Assembly: GCA_025350985.1 (NCBI GenBank)
Contig: JANXWU010000202.1
Span: forward strand, 1-9,505
Source of the DNA: Spartobacteria bacterium
Lineage (GTDB): Bacteria > Verrucomicrobiota > Verrucomicrobiia > Chthoniobacterales > Chthoniobacteraceae
Direction of reading: 5' to 3'
Length of the DNA: 9,505 nt
Part shown: positions 1-5,845 of the stretch, one piece after another
How the letters are laid out: the number at the start of each line of letters is the position of its first letter
How positions within the stretch are numbered: position 1 is the stretch's first letter
Notes under the pieces: model-generated
Seen by the model: the letters and a program-made list of their open reading frames with translations, nothing else
What the model was told of the DNA's origin: nothing
Databases searched by the model: none
Program-made: the position numbers and the translations under genes

Positions 1-76
1 GCAGCGAACAGACGCGCCGCAAACAGCGCGCTAAACAGCAGGTTGCGCGAGGCCGCGACGATCAGCTGCTGACGCG
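1..76. other. unassigned left edge, upstream of truncated hydrolase
   Basis: This stretch does not read as the missing N-terminal part of the hydrolase that follows. The hydrolase frame has a TAA stop at 32-34, and the other two forward frames give arginine-rich peptides unlike the family. On the minus strand, positions 70 down to 1 give a hydrophobic peptide (LIVAASRNLLFSALFAARLF) that could be a membrane segment, but it is too short to assign. The 9-mer GACGCGCCG occurs at 11-19 and again at 71-79, next to the point where recognisable hydrolase sequence begins. Confidence 0.35.
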
Positions 77-2173
77 CCGATCAAGGATTACGGCCTAAAA
101 GAATATTTGCGCGTTTCCAAGTACCTTCCGCACGTGGAGAACGCGCCGTGGAGGCTGGTCTGCACGATGCCCTATAACTGTCACTTCCAGCCGTCGATCG
201 AGGTCGAGGCGGAGGCGGGGAAGGTGATCAGTTTTAACTCGAGCAATCCGCTCGTGCTGTATCTCACCCCGACGGAAAGTGTGACGACGGGCGCGGGCGT
301 TCAGCATCACGAGGCGAAGAACTGGGTGAGCGGCGAGGGTGCGATCTACACCATCCCAGCGGGGGTGACGGTGCGCTCCGTGAGGTATCGCGAGACCGGT
401 TACGACACAGAGTTTGCAGGCTCCTTTGAATGCAATGACCACGACTACAATGTGCTTTGGAAAAAGGCGGCGCGGACGGCCTACATCTGCATGCGGGATC
501 ATTTCTACGACTGCCCAGATCGGGAGCGCGTCGGCTTCTGGGGCGATGGGACGCCGGAGTTGAACCAGTGCTTTTACGTCTTCGACGAAAAGTCACATCG
601 GCTGTGCAAAGAGCTCGTTTTGCGCACGCTGCAGCCGAAGTTCTATCCCGGCCAGCACCTGGAATTCCTCGGCGATTACGGGCTCTGGTTTTACTATTTG
701 CAGACCGGCGATCTGGACTCGATGCGCGCAATCTATGAGCCGACAAAGACCTTTCTTTTCGAGACCTATGAGTTCGGCAAAAGAACCTGGTTTGATTGGG
801 GCAAGGAGAACAAGGACATCGCCGTCATCGAGACGTGTTTTTATTTCAACTGTCTCGGCACACTAAAAAAGATCGCGCTTGCGACGGGACACGAGGCTGA
901 TGTCCCCGTCATTGATGAGAAGCTGGAGTCGATCCGCGGTTCGTTCGACGAAAAATATTGGAAGGGCTCGTATTACATGTCGTCGCAGGTGTCGGAACCG
1001 GATGACCGCGCGAATGCAATGGCGGTGAATGTCGGTCTCGCGGACCGGACGAAATGGGACGCGATCTACGAGAACGTGCTGACCCGGAAAACGTATGCGA
1101 GCTGCTTCTTCGATCGCTGGGTTTTCGAGGCGCTGTGCAAGATGAACAAGCAGGAGCGCGCACTGCTCCGCATGGCGGAACGTTACCGGACGATGATTTC
1201 GGCCAGCTTTTCGACCCTTGGGGAGCATTATGATCGCTGGTGGGCCTCGCGGATCGATGCCTACGACGATGCCTCATCGCTGAACCACGGCTGGAATCCG
1301 CCCGCGTTAGTTCTCTCGCAAACCATCGCGGGGATTTCGCCGGTCGCGCCAGGCTGGAGCACCTATGAAGTGTTGCCGAAGGAAGCTTTTCTCGACGCGA
1401 TCAAAGTCGTCGTTCCTTCGATTAAGGGAAAGGTGACGGTGGATCTGAAGAAGACGGCGTCGGAGTATTCGCTCGCCCTCACGTCCCCCGCCGGCACCGA
1501 GGCGATCGTGGGCATTCCAAAAGCATCGTTCACCTCGTTGCGCGAGATCACGGTCAATGGGGCCACGATTTGGAAGGGAACATTCAGCGGTGCTTCGACA
1601 GGCGTGAGTTGGGCGGGCGAGGATGCGGATTACGTGAAGTTCAAAGTGGGGCACGGTCAGTGGACTTTTGTCGCACTGGGCGTAATTCCAATCACGTCAC
1701 CCAAGCCGCCGCCGCAGCCGGTGATTACACCGCGCGCGCTCGAGAAGAAAGACTGGACCGCCACCGCCTCAGTGCCGGACGCCACCTTTGCCTTCAGCGG
1801 CCGCAAAATCCCAATCGACTGTTCAGCCGCGAACGCGCTCGACGGTGACCATTGGACGGGCTGGCGCGACAAGACGAAGACCCAATATCCCGGTCAGTGG
1901 TTTCAGATCGACATGAAGAAGGCGCAGCACTTCGACAGCATCGTGCTCGATAACTCGTGGGCGCTTTGGGATTCGCCGGACAAATACTCCGTGTCCGTTT
2001 CCAACGACGGCACGAACTGGGGCGAACCGATCGCGACCGGCTCAGGGCAGCTCGGAATCACGACCATTTCCTTCGCGAGCCAGGACGCGCGCTACATCCG
2101 GATCACGCAGTTGGGAACGAGCGCGAAGTATCACTGGTCCATCTACGAACTCGACGTCTTCGAAGCACCATAA
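77..2173 (+). CDS. GH78-like alpha-L-rhamnosidase with C-terminal F5/8 type C domain, N-terminally truncated
   Basis: This is a six-hairpin glycoside hydrolase of the alpha-L-rhamnosidase type, expected to remove terminal rhamnose from plant or microbial glycans, probably outside the cytoplasm. Numbering from the TTG at 107, the motif DCPDRERVGFWGD at residues 135-147 has the family pattern. D135, E140 and D147 have the same spacing as the catalytic acids known for GH78 RhaB. E373 in STLGEHYDRWW is a candidate for the fourth acidic residue, and NHGW follows. A Pro-rich hinge (about 528-541) leads to an F5/8 type C (discoidin, CBM32-like) domain at about 544-688, ending IYELDVFEAP. Homology-like sequence (KDYGLKEYL) begins near 77-86, before the first usable start (TTG 107), and the frame is closed by TAA at 32-34. 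The usual N-terminal beta domains and signal peptide are therefore absent: the gene is truncated, rearranged or misassembled here. The exact glycan specificity cannot be read from sequence. Confidence 0.82.
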   Translation, partial: PIKDYGLKEYLRVSKYLPHVENAPWRLVCTMPYNCHFQPSIEVEAEAGKVISFNSSNPLVLYLTPTESVTTGAGVQHHEAKNWVSGEGAIYTIPAGVTVRSVRYRETGYDTEFAGSFECNDHDYNVLWKKAARTAYICMRDHFYDCPDRERVGFWGDGTPELNQCFYVFDEKSHRLCKELVLRTLQPKFYPGQHLEFLGDYGLWFYYLQTGDLDSMRAIYEPTKTFLFETYEFGKRTWFDWGKENKDIAVIETCFYFNCLGTLKKIALATGHEADVPVIDEKLESIRGSFDEKYWKGSYYMSSQVSEPDDRANAMAVNVGLADRTKWDAIYENVLTRKTYASCFFDRWVFEALCKMNKQERALLRMAERYRTMISASFSTLGEHYDRWWASRIDAYDDASSLNHGWNPPALVLSQTIAGISPVAPGWSTYEVLPKEAFLDAIKVVVPSIKGKVTVDLKKTASEYSLALTSPAGTEAIVGIPKASFTSLREITVNGATIWKGTFSGASTGVSWAGEDADYVKFKVGHGQWTFVALGVIPITSPKPPPQPVITPRALEKKDWTATASVPDATFAFSGRKIPIDCSAANALDGDHWTGWRDKTKTQYPGQWFQIDMKKAQHFDSIVLDNSWALWDSPDKYSVSVSNDGTNWGEPIATGSGQLGITTISFASQDARYIRITQLGTSAKYHWSIYELDVFEAP

Positions 2174-2174
2174 A

Positions 2175-2832
2175 CGCTCGGAAGCGGCTTCAACTACGAG
2201 CAGCTGGGGGTGACACCCCGGCCCGTCCCGGTGGATGCGAACTGCTGCTCGCCAACGGATTGGATTACCCGTCGTTCCCCGAGTTCGACGCGGAGCCCAG
2301 CGCGACGATCGTCCGCAAGAAAGACAAGGGAACATTACCCGCTCGGTGCCGGGGCAAAGGCAATCTGGCGTCAACTCGCCGCACTCATCGTGCGACGAAA
2401 AGCGGGCGCGGCGGGCGGCGCACTCACGCTCACAAACATCAACGACAAGGAACCTCTCGACCTCTGGGTGGGGGGCTCTCCTCAGCGACAAAGCCAGCAT
2501 CCTGAATACGGTCGGAAGCGTCTGCCATATCACCGCGCAAATGCTCACTGATAGGCCGCGCGAAGTATGACGAGGAGGTGCGGGTAGCCGAACGCAAGGC
2601 GATAGCCCTCGGCACGGCGATCGTCAAATGGCGTGAACTTGTGGACGGCGCGTGGCCGGAGAAAGTGAAGAGTGATCCCAAGGCGCGGCGAAAGATCCAA
2701 GCCGCAGCCTCACGCCACTATTGGTCCACTGTGAAGCGATCACTTTCGCTTTTGGAGAGGACGATTACTGCCGAGGGCGAGGCCCGCGATGGGGCGCGTG
2801 ATACGTGGCGCAAGGCGCTCCGGGACGCCAGA
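2175..2832 (+). pseudogene. casA: casA/cse1 relic (type I-E Cascade large subunit, C-terminal part)
   Basis: Concatenating pieces from different forward frames gives one recognisable protein. Frame 1 (about 2221-2328) gives SATIVRKKDKG. Frame 2 (2336-2476) gives YPLGAGAKAIWRQLAALIV followed by GGALTLTNINDKEPLDLWVGG. Frame 3 (2478-2550) gives LLSDKASIL and HITAQMLTD. Frame 1 again (2554-2829) gives GRAKYDEEVRVAERKA, AAASRHYWSTVKRSLSLL and DTWRKAL. The order and motifs follow the C-terminal half of CasA/Cse1: SDKASIL against NNQASIL, and SRHYWSTVKRSLSLL against the ERHFYRQSELLIPDVL helix of E. coli CasA. CasA is the Cascade subunit that recognises the PAM and recruits Cas3. About 215 codons remain of roughly 500. 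The frame advances by +1 at about 2330, 2477 and 2551. A possible further piece, GSGFNYEQL at 2180-2206, is in another frame. The far C-terminus is lost at a junction near 2826 and no casB follows. The assignment comes from recalled family sequences, not from a search. Confidence 0.72.
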
Positions 2833-3483
2833 AACAGAATGTAATCGCCGAGTTGCCGTCCGTTTTTCGACGCTGTGAGCGCTGCCGTGCAGACCGTTTC
2901 AATTTCCGCGAACGTGTAGAAGCGCCGCTTCTTCTGGTCCGTTTTGAAACGTTCGACCCCAACCGTTGGCAGGATCTTGATAAACCCATCACGTTTTGCT
3001 GCCTTGAGGAGATTGTTGGGCGCACAACGCACCATTGCACGTCCGCAGCTGCAGAGTCTTCAGCAATGCCCCAAATACCGCCTGGACGTGGGTGGGACGG
3101 ATCTTGTCGAGACGGAGATGCCCGAGGCCTCGGCGCCAATGTTGCAGGCGACCGCGCTCCGTGACCACGGTGTCGTGTTTCTTTCCAGCCGAGGTAAGGA
3201 GGTCGAAGTAGGTTTGGGTGTAGTATTCCTCCAAGGTCGGAGATTCACCATAATGCCGCAGGGTGTTGTCCGCCCGCTCCACGAGCAGCCGCCGAATCTC
3301 CTTCTGAGCCTGTGCCACGGTCGGAACCGCCAGCGGAACCCAGGCCAGCTTTTTCCGGCCTTGCTCGTCTTCGACGGTGAGCCGGCCGTAAAAGGCACCG
3401 TTGCGCCGGTAGAGGTGCCGAACCGGGTGCTTGCGGGCGTCGAGCACCTTCGTATAACTGTGGCGACGTGAATTGCGATTCAT
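2826..3483 (-). pseudogene. tyrosine integrase relic, N-terminal half only
   Basis: The minus strand from ATG 3483 reads MNRNSRRHSYTKVLDARKHP, then LYRRNGAFYGRLTVEDEQGRK (an Arm-type DNA-binding beta strand region). Next comes a SAM-like core-binding domain, TLEEYYTQTYFDLLTSAGKK to HVQAVFGALLKTLQLRTCN. The original frame then runs to a stop at 2989. The protein continues in another minus frame from about 3035: LLKAAKRDGFIKILPTVGVE, KKRRFYTFAEIETVCTAAL, SKNGRQLGDYILFLA. This is the start of the catalytic domain of a phage/island-type tyrosine recombinase. Similarity ends near 2826, just before where the first catalytic Arg (usually YxGAR) should be, so none of the R-H-R-Y active-site residues remain. 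With one frameshift and a lost C-terminal half it cannot be active. Its 5' end lies 95 bases from tRNA-Leu, the common location of island integrases. Confidence 0.8.
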
Positions 3484-3506
3484 TGCAAAGCGTTTCAAAT
3501 GGTCAA

Positions 3507-3526
3507 AGTGTAGCAAACAGTGTAGC
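3507..3526. repeat. two direct copies of AGTGTAGC upstream of the integrase start
   Basis: AGTGTAGC occurs at 3507-3514 and 3519-3526 (period 12), between the integrase start and tRNA-Leu. Short direct repeats in this place are often arm-type sites for integrase or excisionase, or operators controlling the integrase gene. Either role is inference; the repeats themselves are plain in the sequence. Confidence 0.45.
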
Positions 3527-3565
3527 GCACTCCAATCACAGTCCGTAAATGAGTTGTAAGTTACT

Positions 3566-3571
3566 GATAAT
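3566..3571 (+). promoter_or_regulatory. possible -10 box of tRNA-Leu
   Basis: GATAAT matches the -10 consensus at 5 of 6 bases and ends 6 bases before the mature tRNA 5' end. No convincing -35 hexamer is found 16-18 bases upstream, and use of this box would leave almost no 5' leader for RNase P. This is a weak call. Confidence 0.3.
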
Positions 3572-3577
3572 GAACAG

Positions 3578-3659
3578 GCCAGGGTGGTGAAATTGGCAGA
3601 CACGCCAGACTTAGGATCTGGTGTCGCAAGACGTAGGGGTTCGAGTCCCCTCCCTGGCA
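3578..3659 (+). tRNA. tRNA-Leu (anticodon UAG)
   Basis: This is a complete class II cloverleaf. The acceptor stem pairs GCCAGGG (3578-3584) with CCCTGGC (3652-3658) and has discriminator A at 3659. The anticodon stem CCAGA/TCTGG encloses loop CTTAGGA with anticodon TAG at 3612-3614. A long variable arm (TGTCGCAAGACG) and a T arm GGGG-TTCGAGT-CCCC follow. The anticodon reads CUN leucine codons (CUA best). The 3' CCA is not encoded (the next bases are CT). The gene appears functional. It sits beside an integrase relic and is the likely integration target of the lost element, although no second copy of its 3' end is visible in the window to define attL/attR. Confidence 0.96.
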
Positions 3660-3725
3660 CTCTTTCCCGTGTTCCGAGACACCGCAGAGCCCGTCGTTTT
3701 CCACCATGCTGAAGACTGTCTGCCG

Positions 3726-4883
3726 ATGAGTAAGATAACGCCGGGCTTGGTTTTCGCCGTCGCGCTCGCCGTCGTCGTCCTTCCCGTGGTGGCTCATCCG
3801 GTCGCACAGGGAGCGATGGAAATCGCCGTGCGCGCGGACCGGATCGAAATCCGGGCGCGGGTGTCCAACGAAGAGGCGTTTGTGGCCGAGGCATTCGGCG
3901 GAAAAAGCGACGCGCGCACGACGCTGTCCGAAGCGTGGCAGCGGCACGGCGGCTACCTGCTGCGTCACTTGGAAGTTCGCGCGGACGGTTTTTTGTTGGA
4001 AGGCCGGCTTTCGGTCGTGACGCCGCCGGCGCAAAAAACTCCCGAGGCGCGAATTGTTTACGACTTGGAATTTCCGCTGCCGGCGGGGCGGCGGAATCCA
4101 AGCGTGCTGGAGCTGCAGCAGAACGTGCTCAGAGAATTTACCTTCGCTCCCGGCAATCCGTGGGAGGCGAGTTACGTTGTCCGTTTTTGCCAGCCGGATG
4201 GAACCTCACGCGACGGGCTGCTTTTCACCTCGCGCCAGCCGCTGAAGCTTGCGTGCAACGGGAACGCGCCTGCCTCGAAAGCGGCTCCGGCGCTGGATCG
4301 CCGGGCGATGGCAGGGGCTTTCATCCGACACGGCATCGCCCACATTCTGGGAGGTTACGACCATCTTCTTTTCGTGGCGGGGCTCGTGCTGGCCGTCCGC
4401 AGCCTGGTCGATTTGGTGAAGGTCGTGACCGCGTTTACCGTCGCGCACACGCTCACGCTGGCGCTCGCCGCGCTTGATTTGGTGCGGGTTCCGAGTCGGG
4501 TCGTGGAGCCGGTGATCGCGGCGAGCATCGTGTTCGTAGCGTTGCAAAACATGCTGTCGCCCGCGCACAGCCGGGGTTGGATGCGGCTCGCGGTGGCGTT
4601 TGGCTTTGGGCTTTTTCACGGGCTCGGCTTTGCCGGCGGCTTGCTCGCGGCGATGGAAGGAATGGCCGGCGTGGCGATGTTCACAGCGATTGCGGCGTTT
4701 AGTTTTGGCGTCGAACTGGGACATCAAATGGTCGCGCTCCCGCTTTTCGTCGTGTTGAAAATTGGCCGTTCTGCGGCCGGCAAAGACGCCAAACCGGAAT
4801 GGATTTTCAATGGGGTATCGCGTCTTGGTTCAGGGGCCATCGCCGCGGCGGGCGTGGTGTATTTCGTCACGGCGTTGCGTTAA
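3726..4883 (+). CDS. HupE/UreJ family membrane protein with exported N-terminal domain
   Basis: The product is 385 residues. Residues 1-23 form a signal peptide (Lys-positive start, hydrophobic core, cleavage near VVA-HP). Residues 24 to about 195 form an extracytoplasmic, beta-rich region with no recognised domain. The C-terminal half is a HupE/UreJ-type bundle of about six or seven membrane helices with the family's polar residues: H202 and H206, D212 and H213 in HGIAHILGGYDHLLF, H241 in FTVAHTLTLAL, E261 before IAASIVFVALQN, H298 in FGLFHGLGFA, and E330 and H333 in FGVELGHQ. Family members are linked to nickel or cobalt uptake for hydrogenase and urease, but many homologues, including those with this long exported domain, have no proven substrate. 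No urease or hydrogenase gene is in view. ATG 3726 is chosen because it gives an intact signal peptide; no Shine-Dalgarno precedes it. It begins 66 bases after tRNA-Leu and ends convergently with the RidA-family gene. Confidence 0.86.
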   Translation: MSKITPGLVFAVALAVVVLPVVAHPVAQGAMEIAVRADRIEIRARVSNEEAFVAEAFGGKSDARTTLSEAWQRHGGYLLRHLEVRADGFLLEGRLSVVTPPAQKTPEARIVYDLEFPLPAGRRNPSVLELQQNVLREFTFAPGNPWEASYVVRFCQPDGTSRDGLLFTSRQPLKLACNGNAPASKAAPALDRRAMAGAFIRHGIAHILGGYDHLLFVAGLVLAVRSLVDLVKVVTAFTVAHTLTLALAALDLVRVPSRVVEPVIAASIVFVALQNMLSPAHSRGWMRLAVAFGFGLFHGLGFAGGLLAAMEGMAGVAMFTAIAAFSFGVELGHQMVALPLFVVLKIGRSAAGKDAKPEWIFNGVSRLGSGAIAAAGVVYFVTALR

Positions 4884-4917
4884 AAAAACGTGGCGGACTA
4901 AGGTGCTGCTCTCCCGT

Positions 4918-5388
4918 TTAACCCGGATGGCTCAACTCAAATACCGCCTCGATCTCGACCGCGATATTGGCGGGGAGCGCCGCCATCCCGACCGCACTCC
5001 GCGCGCCGACGCCATTCTCCGCGCCCCAGATTTGGGCGAAGAGCTCACTGCATCCATCAATGACCTTGGGCTGGTCGTAGAAATCCGGCGCACTGTTCAC
5101 CATGCCGAAGATTTTCACCACGCGCCGCACGGCATCGAGGCTGCCCAACTGCGCCCGCAGCGTGGCCAGGATAGCGAGGCCGGCCTGCCGCGAGGCCACG
5201 CGGCCTTCCCCGACCGACAGGTCGCGACCGACGACGCCGGTGATGAGCGTTTTGTCGGCGCGTAACGGACCATGCCCGGACACCCACGCGATTTCTCGGA
5301 CGACGACGAGAGGTTTATAAATGCCGACGGCTTTGGGGGCAGGCGGCAGTTCGAGTTGCAGTTCGGCGAGGCGGGCTTCGGCGCTCAT
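4918..5388 (-). CDS. RidA/YjgF/YER057c/UK114 family protein
   Basis: The product is 156 residues, the length of the longer RidA-like subfamily often annotated as an L-PSP endoribonuclease-like protein. RidA proteins are small cytoplasmic trimers; the archetype hydrolyses reactive enamine/imine intermediates from PLP enzymes. Visible features are AWVSGHGPL (34-42), the long helix with GLAILATLRAQLGSLD (70-85), VVKIFGMVNSAPDFYDQPKV (90-109) and, at the end, GARSAVGMAALPANIAVEIE. R130 in that segment occupies the place of the conserved substrate-binding Arg of active RidA. Activity is therefore plausible, but this subfamily is less well characterised. The start ATG 5388 gives the expected N-terminus (SAEARLAELQLELPPAPKAV) and lacks a Shine-Dalgarno. 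It lies 87 bases downstream of rpsT on the same strand and could share its transcript. Confidence 0.9.
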   Translation of the reverse strand: MSAEARLAELQLELPPAPKAVGIYKPLVVVREIAWVSGHGPLRADKTLITGVVGRDLSVGEGRVASRQAGLAILATLRAQLGSLDAVRRVVKIFGMVNSAPDFYDQPKVIDGCSELFAQIWGAENGVGARSAVGMAALPANIAVEIEAVFELSHPG

Positions 5389-5456
5389 CGCACGACGATT
5401 CGCTGCAGCGGCGCGGATTGAATCTCCATTTTCCCATGCGAAAACACGGGATACTT

Positions 5457-5472
5457 TCTCCGGGAACGGAGG
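5457..5472 (-). terminator. small hairpin just after rpsT, possible weak terminator or attenuator
   Basis: CTCCG (5458-5462) and CGGAG (5467-5471) form a five-pair stem with a four-base loop, four bases past the rpsT stop. In the minus direction it is followed by AAAG rather than a T run, so it is not a standard intrinsic terminator. It could be a 3' end stabiliser or a chance hairpin. Confidence 0.25.
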
Positions 5473-5475
5473 ACG

Positions 5476-5739
5476 TCAGGCAATTTTGACGAGCTGGCTG
5501 TTGAGCCGGCTCTTGTGCCGGGACGCCGCGTTGCGATGCAGACGCCCGCCTTTCACCGCTTTGTCGAGCATTGACGTCAGCTTTTGAAACTCCGCTTTGG
5601 CCGCATCCTTGGTCTGGGCCGTGAGGCTGGCGCGGGTCTTTTTCAACTGACCCTTGATGGAGGTCGCCACGCGCTTGTTGGCGAGGGCGCGACCGGCCAT
5701 TTGGCGGGCGCGTTTTTCTGCGGATTTTGTGTTGGCCAT
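5476..5739 (-). CDS. rpsT: 30S ribosomal protein S20
   Basis: The product is 87 residues, normal for S20, a primary 16S rRNA-binding protein of the small subunit. The N-terminus MANTKSAEKRARQ, the following NKRVATSIKGQLKKTRASL, the AKAEFQKLTSMLDKAVKGG helix and the C-terminal LHRNAASRHKSRLNSQL are all typical. ATG 5739 is chosen over an in-frame start at 5781 because S20 proteins begin MANxKSA. The longer form would also place the coding start over the -35 box. No purine-rich ribosome-binding site precedes the start (upstream is CGCTCCGATTT). It is expected to be highly expressed, and the codons are ordinary for this GC-rich DNA. Confidence 0.97.
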   Translation of the reverse strand: MANTKSAEKRARQMAGRALANKRVATSIKGQLKKTRASLTAQTKDAAKAEFQKLTSMLDKAVKGGRLHRNAASRHKSRLNSQLVKIA

Positions 5740-5753
5740 AAATCGGAGCGCGA

Positions 5754-5781
5754 AGGTTACAGGCGAGAATAGTGATGTCAA
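5754..5781 (-). promoter_or_regulatory. sigma70-type promoter for rpsT
   Basis: Read on the minus strand, a perfect -35 hexamer TTGACA (5781-5776) is followed after 16 bases by TAACCT (5759-5754). TAACCT keeps the first T, the A and the last T of the -10 consensus. Initiation would fall near 5747, leaving an rpsT leader of only about 8 bases, too short for a Shine-Dalgarno site. The -35 lies 6 bases past the terminator T run of the upstream gene, which fits a separate transcription unit. Confidence 0.55.
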
Positions 5782-5787
5782 GATACG

Positions 5788-5823
5788 AAAAAGGGAGCCA
5801 CCGCGAACGGAGGCTCCCCTTTC
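5788..5823 (-). terminator. rho-independent terminator of the giant repeat-protein gene
   Basis: On the minus strand, GGGAGCC (5818-5812) pairs with GGCTCCC (5799-5793) across a 12-base loop, followed at once by TTTTT (5792-5788). The upstream AAAG can extend the pairing with one bulged base. It lies 22 bases after the stop of the repeat-protein gene and before the rpsT promoter, so it insulates rpsT. Confidence 0.88.
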
Positions 5824-5845
5824 GATTGAGGTGATTTGAAACCGT

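Noticed and set aside
107..109. TTG at 107 as the natural start of the hydrolase
   Set aside because: Family-like sequence (KDYGLKEYL) extends upstream of it, no signal peptide follows, and the N-terminal domains would be missing.
2042..2548. Minus-strand 168-codon open frame across the hydrolase end and the casA relic
   Set aside because: It overlaps the discoidin-like domain of the hydrolase, has no recognisable features and opposes the CasA-like sequence.
2805..3471. Plus-strand open frames of 119 and 175 codons
   Set aside because: They are antisense to integrase sequence with clear family motifs and show no features of their own.
2174..3577. Possible CRISPR array near the casA relic
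   Set aside because: I looked for regularly spaced repeats of 28-37 bases and found none; only the 8-base AGTGTAGC pair is present.
2989..4101. A 370-codon minus-strand open frame spanning the integrase, the tRNA and part of the HupE-like gene
   Set aside because: Only the part from 3483 downward is integrase. The upstream portion is antisense to the tRNA and a confident plus-strand gene, and it is Arg/Pro-rich.
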